Origin: Crossiella cryophila
GTDB lineage: Bacteria; Actinomycetota; Actinomycetes; Mycobacteriales; Pseudonocardiaceae
Assembly (NCBI RefSeq): GCF_014204915.1
Contig: NZ_JACHMH010000001.1
Coordinates: 2,935,001-2,999,000, forward strand
Length of the DNA stretch: 64,000 nt
Direction: 5' to 3'
How positions within the stretch are numbered: the first letter of the stretch is position 1; each line of letters starts with the position of its first letter. Positions 47,597-58,090 of this stretch are shown piece after piece. Below the pieces are notes generated by a model. The model was given only the letters and a program-made list of their open reading frames with translations, was not told the DNA's origin and did not search any database. Made by a program: the position numbers and the translations under genes.

Positions 47597-47662
47597 GCCC
47601 CGCAACGGCCAACCAGGCGTACGAGAACGGCCAACACCCCGTACGAGAACGGCCAACACTCT
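47597..47662 (+). repeat. 22-nt repeat array, second site
   Basis: Two full units GTACGAGAACGGCCAACAC at 47619 and 47641, preceded by a degenerate unit at 47597, all in 22-nt register. The units differ from those at 35518-35581 mainly at one base (CGAGAAC instead of CAAGAAC). No inverted copies here. The array sits between the DUF3043 stop and the aldo/keto reductase start. Confidence 0.78.
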
Positions 47663-47672
47663 GGGGGAGGGG

Positions 47673-48308
47673 TTAGACGGCGGTGCCTGCTTTGACGCGG
47701 GGCTTGGGCATGCGGAGTTTGCGGATCTGGGTGGCGCGGGTGAAGGCGTACCAGCCCAGTGCGAAGCCGCGGGTGGTGTTGTCGGGGAAGCGCTCGCGGA
47801 CCTTCCTGGTGACCAGGCGGCCCAGCACGATGCCTTCGATGATCATCGACAGCAGCATGAACATGCAGAACAGGCTGGCGTACTGCTTGATCATCGGCGA
47901 CGGCGTGAGGATGGAGACGAAGACGATGATCGCCAGGGGCATGAACAGCCCCATCAGGTTGCGCCGGGAGTCGACCAGGTCGCGCACGTAGGCACGGGCC
48001 GGGCCGCGGTCCCGCGGCATCAGGTAGGCGTCGTCGCCGGCGTTCATCCGCTCGCGGCGGATCACCGCGGCCTTGCGCCGCTCGTCCTTGTTGCCCCTGG
48101 CCCTGCGCAGCGCCTCGCGCTGGGTCCGCGGCGGCGGGGGCACCGGTCCGCGCTTGCGCACCTCGGCCTCGCGGCGCTTCGGGGTCGCCCTGCCCTTGGC
48201 CGGCGTGCGCCCCTTGTCGCCCTCGAGGGGCTCGGCGAGTTCGGCCGACGACACCCCCTCTTCGGGGTCCGTGGTCGACTCGGTGCTGTTGCGACGGAGA
48301 AACCTCAC
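47673..48308 (-). CDS. DUF3043 domain-containing membrane protein
   Basis: A 211-aa protein: a long hydrophilic, basic N terminus (about 1-110, rich in Arg/Lys/Pro), then two membrane helices (LMGLFMPLAIIVFVSILTP and LFCMFMLLSMIIEGIVLG) and a basic tail. This is the DUF3043 layout (Rv2206 in M. tuberculosis, likewise beside cobT). Role unknown. The GTG at 48308 is read as leaderless: TACCCT on this strand lies 6 nt upstream. Confidence 0.9.
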   Translation of the reverse strand: MRFLRRNSTESTTDPEEGVSSAELAEPLEGDKGRTPAKGRATPKRREAEVRKRGPVPPPPRTQREALRRARGNKDERRKAAVIRRERMNAGDDAYLMPRDRGPARAYVRDLVDSRRNLMGLFMPLAIIVFVSILTPSPMIKQYASLFCMFMLLSMIIEGIVLGRLVTRKVRERFPDNTTRGFALGWYAFTRATQIRKLRMPKPRVKAGTAV

Positions 48309-48314
48309 GCAAAC

Positions 48315-48349
48315 AGGGTAGGGCAGGGGCAAAACGGCCCGAGTACCGT
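48315..48349. promoter_or_regulatory. divergent pair of putative leaderless promoters
   Basis: TACCCT on the minus strand (48315-48320) is 6 nt before the DUF3043 start. TACCGT on the plus strand (48344-48349) is 7 nt before the glycerate kinase ATG. Only 48 bp separate the two start codons, so the promoters must interfere or be jointly regulated. Confidence 0.55.
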
Positions 48350-48356
48350 CCGGCCT

Positions 48357-49493
48357 ATGACGGACATTTCGGGGCGGCTGGTGCTCATCGCCCCTGACTG
48401 TTTCGGTGGCACCTTGACGGCGTTGGAAGCCGCCGAGGCCATCGCGCGGGGGTGGCGGCTGGGTTCACCGGCCGACCGGCTCCTGCTTCGTCCGCTCGCC
48501 GACGGCGGCCCCGGTTTCGTGGACGTGCTGCACACCGCCCTGGGTGGCGAAGTGCACACGGTCGAGGTCACCGGACCGCTCGGCGAACCAGTCACCGCGG
48601 TGTGGCTGGCCCATGACGGCACCGCCTATATCGAATCCGCGCAGGCCGCGGGACTGCACCTGGTCCCCAAGGCGGATCGGGCGGCCGGTCTGACCACCAC
48701 CCGTGGGGTGGGGGAACTGCTCCTGGACGCCGTGCGCGCCGGGATGCGTACCGCGGTGGTCGGGCTCGGCGGCTCGGCCACCACCGACGGTGGCGCGGGC
48801 CTGTTCGCCGCGCTGGGCGCCGGGCCGGTGGACGCCCTGGGCGCGCCGCTGCCCGAGGGTGGCGCGGCACTGGTGCACTGCGCGGGGCTGGCCGGTCGGC
48901 CGGACCTGGGCGCACTGCGGCTGATCGCCGCCTCCGACGTGGACAACCCGCTGCTCGGCCCGACCGGCGCGGCGCACGTGTTCGGCCCGCAGAAGGGCGC
49001 GGACCCCGGCCAGGTCGAGCAGCTGGACCTGGCGCTGACCCGCTGGTCCGAGGTGCTGCTGGAAGAGCTGGGCGCCGACGTGGCCGGTCTGGCCGCCGCG
49101 GGCGCGGCCGGTGGACTGGGCGCGGCGCTGCTGGCGCTGGGCGCGACCGTGGACTCCGGCGCCGACCTGGTCCGCCGGCTCAGCGCGCTGGACGAGGCAC
49201 TGGATCAGGCCGGGCTGGTGCTCACCGGCGAGGGCAGCTTCGACTGGCAGTCCCTGCGCGGCAAGCTGGTCAGCCGGGTGGCCGCGGGCGCGGCCGAACG
49301 CGGGGTGCCCTGCCTGGTGCTCGCCGGTCAGGTGAGCGTTGGCCGCCGCGAGGCCGGTGCGGCCGGGGTCGAGGACTCGTACTCGGTGGCCGACCACGTG
49401 GGGTCGGTGGCCAGGGCGATCGCCGAACCCGCAGGTGGGCTCAGTGGTTTGGCCGAACGGGTGGCCCGTCAGTGGCGGAGCCCACAGAACTAA
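48357..49493 (+). CDS. glycerate kinase
   Basis: GarK/GlxK-type glycerate 2-kinase of 378 aa (glycerate + ATP to phosphoglycerate). Landmarks: IAPDCFGGTLTALEAAEAIA near the start, PLADGGPGFVD, VGLGGSATTDGGAGLFAALG, FGPQKGADPGQV and TGEGSFDWQSLRGK. The second residue block PDCFGGTL deviates from the usual PDSFKGTL, with Cys and Gly in place of Ser and Lys. Same position as Rv2205c. Confidence 0.93.
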   Translation: MTDISGRLVLIAPDCFGGTLTALEAAEAIARGWRLGSPADRLLLRPLADGGPGFVDVLHTALGGEVHTVEVTGPLGEPVTAVWLAHDGTAYIESAQAAGLHLVPKADRAAGLTTTRGVGELLLDAVRAGMRTAVVGLGGSATTDGGAGLFAALGAGPVDALGAPLPEGGAALVHCAGLAGRPDLGALRLIAASDVDNPLLGPTGAAHVFGPQKGADPGQVEQLDLALTRWSEVLLEELGADVAGLAAAGAAGGLGAALLALGATVDSGADLVRRLSALDEALDQAGLVLTGEGSFDWQSLRGKLVSRVAAGAAERGVPCLVLAGQVSVGRREAGAAGVEDSYSVADHVGSVARAIAEPAGGLSGLAERVARQWRSPQN

Positions 49494-49597
49494 CGCCGGG
49501 ATATTGCTGTGCGACCATAGGAATACGGGAACATCCCGGCTCAGGGCTGCGTTGCAGCTACGGTACGGGCCCGAGCGCCGACCTCGTAGGGAGAACC

Positions 49598-49960
49598 ATG
49601 ACCGCCGAGAACACCACGGCGACCGAAGCGCAGACGCACGGCGTCACGCTCACCGACGTCGCTGCCAGCAAGGCGAAGTCGCTGCTCGACCAAGAGGGTC
49701 GGGACGACATGCACCTGCGCATCGCCGTGCAGCCCGGTGGCTGTGCCGGCCTGCGTTACCAGCTGTTCTTCGACGAGCGCACCCTCGACGGGGACGTCTT
49801 CCGTGACTTCGGCGGCCTCAAGGTCGCGGTGGACCGGATGAGCGTGCCCTACGTGGAAGGCGCGGTCATCGACTTCGTCGACACGATCGAGAAGCAGGGC
49901 TTCACCATCGACAACCCGAACGCCGGTGGCTCCTGCGCCTGTGGTGATTCTTTCCACTAG
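49598..49960 (+). CDS. erpA: iron-sulfur cluster insertion protein (HesB/ErpA type)
   Basis: A-type Fe-S carrier of 120 aa delivering clusters to apoproteins. Cluster cysteines are Cys49 (PGGCAGL), Cys113 and Cys115 (GGSCACGD). ATG with AGGGAG upstream at 49588-49593. The likely clients include LipA and the Rieske protein encoded in the same window (inference). Position equals Rv2204c. A strong terminator follows. Confidence 0.93.
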   Translation: MTAENTTATEAQTHGVTLTDVAASKAKSLLDQEGRDDMHLRIAVQPGGCAGLRYQLFFDERTLDGDVFRDFGGLKVAVDRMSVPYVEGAVIDFVDTIEKQGFTIDNPNAGGSCACGDSFH

Positions 49961-49981
49961 TTCTGCTGGTAGACCCAGAGC

Positions 49982-50023
49982 ACGAAAACGGGACCGCGGT
50001 GTGCACCGCGGTCCTTTTTCGTG
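49982..50023. terminator. bidirectional terminator between erpA and the 57-aa gene
   Basis: GGACCGCGGTG/CACCGCGGTCC inner stem (49991-50014) flanked by complementary CACGAAAA and TTTTTCGTG arms, giving T-runs on both strands. It serves both convergent genes. Confidence 0.85.
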
Positions 50024-50031
50024 CCGCGCGC

Positions 50032-50205
50032 TCAGGCGCCGTAGTCGTCCATTTCCTTGACCTGGGCCGAGCACACCTCGTTGACCTGCCACGATGCCTC
50101 GCGCCGCGGCAGCGGCAGCAGGTGCTCGGACGGGCGGAGGACAGGGGGGATCTCGGCGCAGTCCTCGATCAGCTCAGCCAGGGTGCTGGCATCCGGAATC
50201 GTCAC
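50032..50205 (-). CDS. small protein (57 aa), probably leaderless
   Basis: A GTG-initiated frame encoding a 57-residue acidic protein: MTIPDASTLAELIEDCAEIP at the start, then LRPSEHLLPLPRREASWQVN and a DDYGA end. Two cysteines. Support: TAACGT on this strand (50213-50218) lies 7 nt before the GTG, the frame has strong third-position G/C bias, and it ends 9 bp from a bidirectional terminator. It lies between erpA and adoK, convergent with erpA. Function unknown. Confidence 0.65.
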   Translation of the reverse strand: MTIPDASTLAELIEDCAEIPPVLRPSEHLLPLPRREASWQVNEVCSAQVKEMDDYGA

Positions 50206-50212
50206 ATCGAGG

Positions 50213-50218
50213 ACGTTA
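50213..50218 (-). promoter_or_regulatory. putative -10 hexamer of the 57-aa gene
   Basis: TAACGT read on the minus strand, 7 nt before the GTG at 50205, fitting the leaderless spacing seen elsewhere in the window. Confidence 0.45.
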
Positions 50219-50322
50219 GAACCGTGGATTGATGTGCGACAGCCTTACCACCAAGTAGTCTTCGCTCCCGGCTGTCTGCGACCGGAACGGGTGACGATGG
50301 CCTACCAGCAGTCGTCTCATAG

Positions 50323-52314
<1,992 letters not shown>

Positions 52315-52315
<1 letters not shown>

Positions 52316-52608
52316 CAGCCGCCCGCCACCGAGGGGATGACCTGGATCTCCGCGCCCGAGGGCAGCTGGGTGTCCGGGCCGCCCAGCCGACGGCATTCCT
52401 CGCCGTTGACGTAGAAGTTCACGTACCGGCGCAGCGTGCCCTGCTCGGTGCGCAGCCTGCGGTCCAGCGCCGGGTGGTCGGCGGCCAGCAGGTCCAGCGC
52501 GGCACCGAGGGTCGCGCCGGCCGGCAGGTCGAGGTCCAGCCGGGACGCGCCGCCCGCGGCGGGCCGCAGCACGCCCGGCAGCAGCACGGTGACCCGCACC
52601 GGGCTCAC
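52315..52608 (-). CDS. MoaD/ThiS family ubiquitin-like sulfur carrier
   Basis: A 97-aa beta-grasp protein: VRVTVLLPGVLRPAAGG, LPAGATLGAALDLLAADHPA, RRYVNFYVNGEE, and a C-terminal IPSVAGG. The terminal Gly-Gly is the site activated by an E1-like enzyme to carry sulfur or to be conjugated. The GTG start overlaps the preceding stop (GTGA). It sits between a BNR-repeat protein and a nucleotidyltransferase, not with thiamine or molybdopterin genes. Confidence 0.9.
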
Positions 52609-53705
52609 CGCCTGATCACCGCCGCGCGCACGCTGAGCACGTCCGGCAGGTGCTCGATGATCCGCTGCCAGCTGGCGCCCTCGTCCCGGCTGGCGTAGAC
52701 CTCGCCGGAGCGGGAGCCGAAGTAGACCCCCGGCACGCTCGCGTCGTCCACGCACAGCGCGTCCCGCAGCACCGTGGTCCAGAAGTTCTCCTGCGGCAGG
52801 CCCTTGGTCAGCGCGGTCCAGTGCGCGCCGGAGTCCTCGCTGCGGAAGACCCGGCAGGCCCCCTCCGGCGGGAACCGGTTGCTGTCGGCGGTGAGCGGGA
52901 AGCCGTAGACCACCTCGGGCCGGTGCGGGTGCACCGCGATCGGGAAGCCGAAATCGCTGGGCAGGCCCTCGGCGATGGAGATCCAGTGCGCGCCGCCGTC
53001 CTCGCTGCGGTACACGCCGTGGTGGTTCTGCAGGAACATCCGGTCCGGGTCGGCCGGGTTCTGCGCGATCTTGTGCACGCACTGGCCGAACTCGGGGTCA
53101 GGGTCGGGCAGGAAGTATGCCTTGATGCCGGAGTTGCTGGGCGCCCAGTTCGTGCCGCCGTCCTCGGTGCGGTAGACCCCGCCGGTGGACATGGCCACGG
53201 TGACCCGTTCCCGGTCGGTGGGGTGCGGCAGGATCGTGTGCACCGCCTGCCCGCCGTAGCCCGCTCCCCACTGCTCCCGGTGCGGGTGGTCCCACAGCCC
53301 GCGCACCATGTCGTAGGTGCGCCCGCCGTCGGTGGAACGGAACAACGCCGAGGGCTGGGTGCCCGCGTAGACCACCTCGGGCTGATCGGCCGGTCCGGCG
53401 GCGAGCTGCCAGACCCGCTGCAGCTCCGCGCCGGTGTCGGCGGGGAAGGCCACCGGGGCGTGGTCCGGCTCCTGCCAGCTCGCGCCCAGGTCGTCGCTGG
53501 TGGCCACGCTCGGGCCGAAGTGCTCGCTGGCCACACCGGCCAGCAGCCGGGGTGTCCCGCGCCGGGTGTCCACGGCCACCGCGTAGACCTCGGTCATCGC
53601 GTGGTGCGGCCCGGACCAGGTCCAGTCCGCCCGGTCGTGTTCGCTGGTGGCCAGCCACAGACCCTTGCGAGTCCCCACGGCCAGCAGCACCTGTTCCTCA
53701 GGCAC
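52605..53705 (-). CDS. BNR/sialidase-like repeat protein
   Basis: A 366-aa beta-propeller with repeated Asp-box type motifs: SDDLGASWQEP, STDGGRTYDMV, TEDGGTNWAPS, SEDGGAHWISI, SEDSGAHWTAL and SRDEGASWQRI, about one per 50-60 residues. No signal peptide, so probably cytosolic, unlike secreted sialidases. GTG start with GGAGGA 7-8 nt upstream. First gene of the operon with the MoaD-like and nucleotidyltransferase genes. Ligand unknown. Confidence 0.88.
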   Translation of the reverse strand: MPEEQVLLAVGTRKGLWLATSEHDRADWTWSGPHHAMTEVYAVAVDTRRGTPRLLAGVASEHFGPSVATSDDLGASWQEPDHAPVAFPADTGAELQRVWQLAAGPADQPEVVYAGTQPSALFRSTDGGRTYDMVRGLWDHPHREQWGAGYGGQAVHTILPHPTDRERVTVAMSTGGVYRTEDGGTNWAPSNSGIKAYFLPDPDPEFGQCVHKIAQNPADPDRMFLQNHHGVYRSEDGGAHWISIAEGLPSDFGFPIAVHPHRPEVVYGFPLTADSNRFPPEGACRVFRSEDSGAHWTALTKGLPQENFWTTVLRDALCVDDASVPGVYFGSRSGEVYASRDEGASWQRIIEHLPDVLSVRAAVIRR

Positions 53706-53863
53706 GGCGTCCTCCGAGTGATGTGGGTCACTTGACGGATCGCAGGCTACGCGGGGTCCCCGACATTTTCCCGTTCGAACAGCCGTCCGGGCAGGTCGAC
53801 GGCGGTGCCGCTGCCCGAGGTGGGGCCGGAGTTGAACTATGTGCAAGTGGCTGACGGGTGTCC

Positions 53864-53869
53864 TATCGT
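53864..53869 (+). promoter_or_regulatory. putative -10 hexamer, leaderless TetR gene
   Basis: TATCGT is 6 nt before the ATG at 53876 and supports this start over the GTG at 53858. Confidence 0.45.
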
Positions 53870-53875
53870 GAGCCC

Positions 53876-54547
53876 ATGCCGCGGGACACGCTGACCAGGG
53901 AACAGATCGTCAAGGCCGCGGTCGGGCTGCTGGACGCGGACGGGCTCGAGGGCTTCAACATGCGTGCGCTCGGCAAGTGGCTCGGCTCGGCGGCCACCGC
54001 GATGTACTGGCACGTGGGCAGCAAGGAGAACCTGATCGCGCTGGCCGGGGACGAGATCTGGCAGGAGATCGCACTGCCCGATCCGGACCGGACCGGCTGG
54101 CGGGCGGCCGCGGAACAGCTGGCCACCGGCCTGTACGCGATGCTCGGCAGGCATCCCTGGCTGGTGCAGGCATTCGGCGCGCACCTGATGCACGGGCCGG
54201 GCAAGGCCCGCTACGACGAGTGCGGCCTGACCGTCTACGAGACCGCCGGGTTCACCGGCGCGCTGGCCGACCAGGCCGCCGCCGCGGTCTTCACCTACGT
54301 GCTGGGCAACGCACTCGGCCCGGCCGCCACCGCCTCGCTGACCAGGAAGCTCAGCCGGGACGGCGGTGACGCCGAGGAGCAGTTGCGGGAGGTCATGGCC
54401 AGGGCGCACGAGGCCGCGGCGCCGTTCCCCCGGCTGCGGGCCCGGCTGGGGGTGGCCGCCACGGACTACGCGGCGGCCCCCGAGCACACCTTCGAGTTCG
54501 GCCTCCAGGCCGTGCTGGACGGCCTGGAGGCGCGGCTCAGAGCTTGA
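53876..54547 (+). CDS. TetR family regulator (TetR_C_1-like)
   Basis: A 223-aa protein with an N-terminal helix-turn-helix (REQIVKAAVGLLDADGLEGF, MRALGKWLGSAATAMYWHVG), the MYWHV variant typical of TetR(D)-like regulators. The C-terminal domain includes AAAAVFTYVLGNALGP. It is probably a repressor of an efflux or modification gene. It is divergent from the BNR operon over 170 bp, which may be its target. Overlaps convergent asnB by 11 bp. Confidence 0.9.
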   Translation: MPRDTLTREQIVKAAVGLLDADGLEGFNMRALGKWLGSAATAMYWHVGSKENLIALAGDEIWQEIALPDPDRTGWRAAAEQLATGLYAMLGRHPWLVQAFGAHLMHGPGKARYDECGLTVYETAGFTGALADQAAAAVFTYVLGNALGPAATASLTRKLSRDGGDAEEQLREVMARAHEAAAPFPRLRARLGVAATDYAAAPEHTFEFGLQAVLDGLEARLRA

Positions 54548-56462
54548 CCGGGTAGTGCGGCTCCGGCACGTGCACCGCGATCCGGCGCTCCACGAAGATC
54601 CCGTGCCAGAGCATGAACACCAGCAGCGCCCAGATCCGGCGGCTGTGGTCCAGCAGGCCGGAGCGGTGCTCCTCCAGGATGCGCAGCACCGCGTTCTTGT
54701 TGATCAGGTCGTCGGTGAGCGACTGGTGCACGATGTCGCGGGCCCAGTCGTGCATCTCGTCCTTGAGCCAGTGCCGCACCGGGACCGGGAAGCCCAGCTT
54801 GCGCCGGTTGAGCACGTGCGCCGGGACGATCCCGCGCATGGCCTGGCGCAGCGCGTACTTGGTGGTCTCCTTGGTGATCTTCTGGTCCTGCGGGATGCGC
54901 GCGGCCACCCGGAAGACCTCCGGGTCCAGGAACGGCACCCGCAGTTCCAGCGAGTTGGCCATGGTCATCTTGTCCGCCTTGACCAGGATGTCCCCACGCA
55001 GCCAGGTGAACAGGTCGATGTGCTGCATCCGGGTCACCGGGTCCCAGGCCAGCGAGTCCCGGTACCAGCGCGCGGTCACGTCGGTGTGCGAGATGCGCGG
55101 GTCGTGCGTGCGCAGCACCTGCTGGATCTGGTCGTCCCGGAAGATCCGCGCGTTGCCGTAGTAGCGCTCCTCCAGGGTCAGCGCGCCGCGGCGGAGCAGG
55201 TCCTTGCCGCGCACGCCCTCCGGGATCCGGCTGGAGACCTTGCCCATGACCGAGCGCAGCGCGCCGGGCACCTTCTCGAACGGGGCCAGCGAGAGCGGTT
55301 CGCGGTAGATCGTGTACCCGCCGAACAGCTCGTCCGCGCCCTCGCCGGAGAGCACCACCTTCACGTGCTGGCGGGCCTCGCGGGCGATGAACCACAGCGG
55401 CACCAGCGCCGGGTCGGCCACCGGATCGTCCAGGTACCAGGTGATCAGCGGCAGGGCCTGCATCATCTCCTGCGCGGTGACCGTGCGGACCACGTGCTTG
55501 ACCCCGATCGCGGCCGCGGACTCCGCGGCCACGTCCACCTCGGAGTAGCCGGTGCGCTCGAACCCGGTGGTGAAGGTGATCAGGTCCGGGTTGTGCTCCT
55601 TGGCCAGCGCGGCGATCGCGGTGGAGTCGATGCCGCCGGAGAGGAAGGCGCCGACGGTCACGTCGGCGCGCATGTGCTTGGCCACCGAATCGCGCATGAC
55701 CCCGGCGATGTCCCGGTAGAGCTGGCCGGCCTCGGTGCTGGTGGTGATCGGCCGCGGGGCGAAGGTCGGCTGGAAGTACCGCTCGGTGACCACCTGGCCG
55801 CCGGGGGAGACGGTGAAGGAGGTGCCGGACTCGATCCGCCGGATCGTGGTGTGCAGCGTCTCCGGCTCCGGCACGTACTGCAGGATCAGGTAGTGCTGCA
55901 GCGCGGCCTGGTCCAGCTTGGGCGAAAGGCCCAGCGTGGGCGCCAGGTCGAGCAGGCTCTTCTTCTCACTGGCGAAGGCCACCCCGCCCGGACCGGCGGC
56001 GTAGAACAGCGGCTTGATGCCGAACGGGTCCCTGGCGCCGAAGATCACCCGCTTCTCCGCGTCCCAGATCAGGAAGGCGAACATGCCGCGCAGCTTGCCG
56101 ACCATGGACGGGCCGAGGTGGTGGTAGGCGGCCACGATGGCCTCGGTGTCGCCGTCGGTGGCGAACTCCGCGCCGTAGCTGTCGCGCAGTTCGGCGCGCA
56201 GTTCGAGGTAGTTGTAGATCTCGCCGTTGAACAGGATCGTGTAGCGGCCCTGCGCGTAGTGCAGCGGCTGGTGGGAACGCTCCACGTCGATGATCGACAG
56301 CCGGTTGAAGCCGAAGACCACGTCGTTGTTGTGCCAGGTGTCACTCTCGTCGGGACCGCGGTGGCGCTGGCACTGCAGCGCCCTCGCGACGCTGCCGACC
56401 GCCGTGCCGATGTTCGCGTTGTTGTTCTGGGCGGAACACACCAGTCCAAGCAGGCCGCACAC
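54537..56462 (-). CDS. asnB: glutamine-dependent asparagine synthase-type amidotransferase
   Basis: A 641-aa enzyme: N-terminal class II glutaminase with Cys2 as nucleophile (MCGLLGLV, RHRGPDESDTW, FNGEIYNYLELR), and a C-terminal synthetase domain with the ATP motif LSGGIDSTAIA and SGEGADELFGGY. Its neighbours (ctaC/ctaF) and type match Rv2201 of M. tuberculosis and LtsA of Corynebacterium, which amidates diaminopimelate in cell-wall precursors. A cell-wall role is therefore as likely as asparagine synthesis. GTG start. Confidence 0.94.
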   Translation of the reverse strand: MCGLLGLVCSAQNNNANIGTAVGSVARALQCQRHRGPDESDTWHNNDVVFGFNRLSIIDVERSHQPLHYAQGRYTILFNGEIYNYLELRAELRDSYGAEFATDGDTEAIVAAYHHLGPSMVGKLRGMFAFLIWDAEKRVIFGARDPFGIKPLFYAAGPGGVAFASEKKSLLDLAPTLGLSPKLDQAALQHYLILQYVPEPETLHTTIRRIESGTSFTVSPGGQVVTERYFQPTFAPRPITTSTEAGQLYRDIAGVMRDSVAKHMRADVTVGAFLSGGIDSTAIAALAKEHNPDLITFTTGFERTGYSEVDVAAESAAAIGVKHVVRTVTAQEMMQALPLITWYLDDPVADPALVPLWFIAREARQHVKVVLSGEGADELFGGYTIYREPLSLAPFEKVPGALRSVMGKVSSRIPEGVRGKDLLRRGALTLEERYYGNARIFRDDQIQQVLRTHDPRISHTDVTARWYRDSLAWDPVTRMQHIDLFTWLRGDILVKADKMTMANSLELRVPFLDPEVFRVAARIPQDQKITKETTKYALRQAMRGIVPAHVLNRRKLGFPVPVRHWLKDEMHDWARDIVHQSLTDDLINKNAVLRILEEHRSGLLDHSRRIWALLVFMLWHGIFVERRIAVHVPEPHYPVKL

Positions 56463-56660
56463 GTGTCTCGGACACCTTCCATCTCGACGACGTCGGCGCC
56501 CAGTATGCCCGCCGACACGCGCCCCTCCGGTTCACCCCGAACGGGTAGCCAGGCTAGTGCTGGGCTAGAGTCCCGAACTGATTGCGACGGCAGGTCGATC
56601 GCGCTGGTGCGCGGGTGGGCCGTGACCGTTTTCCAGCCTGTCACGAGGAGGCAGCGAGCA

Positions 56661-57587
56661 GTGGGCCGCAAGGAGGGCAACCGGGCAGCGCGGCTGGCCA
56701 AGGTCACCGGCCTGGTCAGCCTGGTGGGCGTCGCGGCCAGTGGCTGCTCCGTCGACGAGGTGCTGCGTTTTGGCTGGCCGCAGGGGGTAACCCCGCAGGC
56801 GGAGGCCATGCGTCAGTTGTGGACGTGGTCTGTGATCGCCGCGCTGGTCGTCGGCGTGATCGTGTGGGCGCTGATCTTCTGGTCGATCATCTTCCACCGG
56901 AAGAAGTCCGAGGAGTTCCCGCGCCAGTTCCAGTACAACGGGCCGCTGGAGTTCGTGCTCATCGGGCTTCCGATGATCATCATCGTGGTGTTGTTCGTCT
57001 TCTCCACCCAGGCCCAGAACGTGGTCACGGCCAAGGACAAGACGCCGGATGTGAACGTCAAGGTCTGGGCCTTCCAGTGGAACTGGGAGTTCGAGTACCA
57101 GGACTTCAAGACCCCGGACGGCACCACCGTGCGCACCACCGGCTCGAGTACCGAGATCCCGTTGCTGGTGCTGCCGGCGAACAAGGAGATCCGCTACACG
57201 ATCGAGTCCAAGGACGTCATCCACTCGTTCTTCGTCCCGGCGTTCCACTTCAAGCGGGACACCATCCCGTACCCGGAGAAGAACAGCCAGGACAACGTCT
57301 TCCAGAACTCCATCGACCGGGAAGGCGCCTTCGTCGGCCGGTGCGCCGAGCTGTGCGGCACCTACCACGCGGTGATGAACTTCGAGGTGCGGGCGCTCCA
57401 GCCGCAGGTCTTCGACCGGTACATGCAGCTGCGGGTGAAGCTGAACCCGAGCACCGGCAAGACCTACACCGCCGCCGAGGCCCTCACCGAGCTGAAGTGC
57501 GGCGAGATGTGCGCCCCGCAGGCGGTCACCACCAAGCCGTTCGACACCAGCCGTACCTCCCGCAAGCCCTCCGGCGGGGACCGGTGA
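56661..57587 (+). CDS. ctaC: cytochrome c oxidase subunit II
   Basis: Membrane-anchored CuA subunit of the aa3 oxidase, 308 aa. Lipoprotein-type signal with lipobox AASGC (Cys29), two membrane helices (about 50-75 and 95-115), and the extracellular CuA domain with WAFQWNWEFEYQDF and GRCAELCGTYHAVM. GTG with GAGGAGG at 56645-56651. Divergent from asnB (198 bp). Subunit I (ctaD) is not in the window, as usual in actinobacteria. Confidence 0.97.
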   Translation: MGRKEGNRAARLAKVTGLVSLVGVAASGCSVDEVLRFGWPQGVTPQAEAMRQLWTWSVIAALVVGVIVWALIFWSIIFHRKKSEEFPRQFQYNGPLEFVLIGLPMIIIVVLFVFSTQAQNVVTAKDKTPDVNVKVWAFQWNWEFEYQDFKTPDGTTVRTTGSSTEIPLLVLPANKEIRYTIESKDVIHSFFVPAFHFKRDTIPYPEKNSQDNVFQNSIDREGAFVGRCAELCGTYHAVMNFEVRALQPQVFDRYMQLRVKLNPSTGKTYTAAEALTELKCGEMCAPQAVTTKPFDTSRTSRKPSGGDR

Positions 57588-57627
57588 GGAGCCTGGTGAG
57601 CAGCGCAGAACTGGAGTTGAGGTAATC

Positions 57628-58029
57628 ATGAAGGTCGAAGCGCGGATCTTCGAGTTCATCACGGCCTTCTGCTTCGTGGCCGCGATCGTCTACGGGTTCT
57701 GGGCCAGGGAGCCGGTCGGCACGGTGGGGCTGGTCCTCTCCGGTGGCCTGACCCTGCTCTGCGGCACCTACTTCCGGTTCATCGCCCGCCGGATCGACCC
57801 GCGGCCCGAGGACGAGGACGACGCCGAGATCGCCGACGGCGCCGGTGAGCTGGGCTTCTTCAGCCCTGGCAGCTACTGGCCGGTCGGCATGGCCGCCGCG
57901 GCCGCCTTCACCGGTGTGGCACTGGCCTTCTTCCACATCTGGCTGATCGCACTCGGCCTGCTGGCCGTGCTGATCATGGTGGGTGGGCTGCTGTTCGAGT
58001 ACCACACCGCGGCGCCCAGCCACGACTGA
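57628..58029 (+). CDS. ctaF: cytochrome c oxidase subunit IV
   Basis: Small membrane subunit of the actinobacterial aa3 oxidase, 133 aa with four hydrophobic segments (starting ARIFEFITAFCFVAAIVYGF; last LLAVLIMVGGLLFEYHTA) and a charged loop RPEDEDDAEIADG. It lies 40 bp after ctaC on the same strand, the conserved ctaC-ctaF pair (Rv2200c-Rv2199c). A hairpin terminator follows. Confidence 0.95.
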   Translation: MKVEARIFEFITAFCFVAAIVYGFWAREPVGTVGLVLSGGLTLLCGTYFRFIARRIDPRPEDEDDAEIADGAGELGFFSPGSYWPVGMAAAAAFTGVALAFFHIWLIALGLLAVLIMVGGLLFEYHTAAPSHD

Positions 58030-58046
58030 GGTTTTCCGCATCGCCG

Positions 58047-58081
58047 ACGGCGGGCGTTCCCTTCCCGGGGACGCCCGCCGT
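58047..58081 (+). terminator. hairpin terminator after ctaF
   Basis: Stem of about 15 bp (ACGGCGGGCGT/ACGCCCGCCGT plus an inner CCC/GGG step), 17 bp after the ctaF stop. Only a weak T-rich stretch follows. It also precedes the convergent gene's stop. Confidence 0.75.
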
Positions 58082-58090
58082 TGTCGTTGA

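Noticed and set aside
49495-49540. GCCGGGAT/ATCCCGGC inverted repeat after the glycerate kinase gene as a terminator
   Set aside because: The loop would be about 30 nt and there is no T-tract, so it is too weak to call as a feature.
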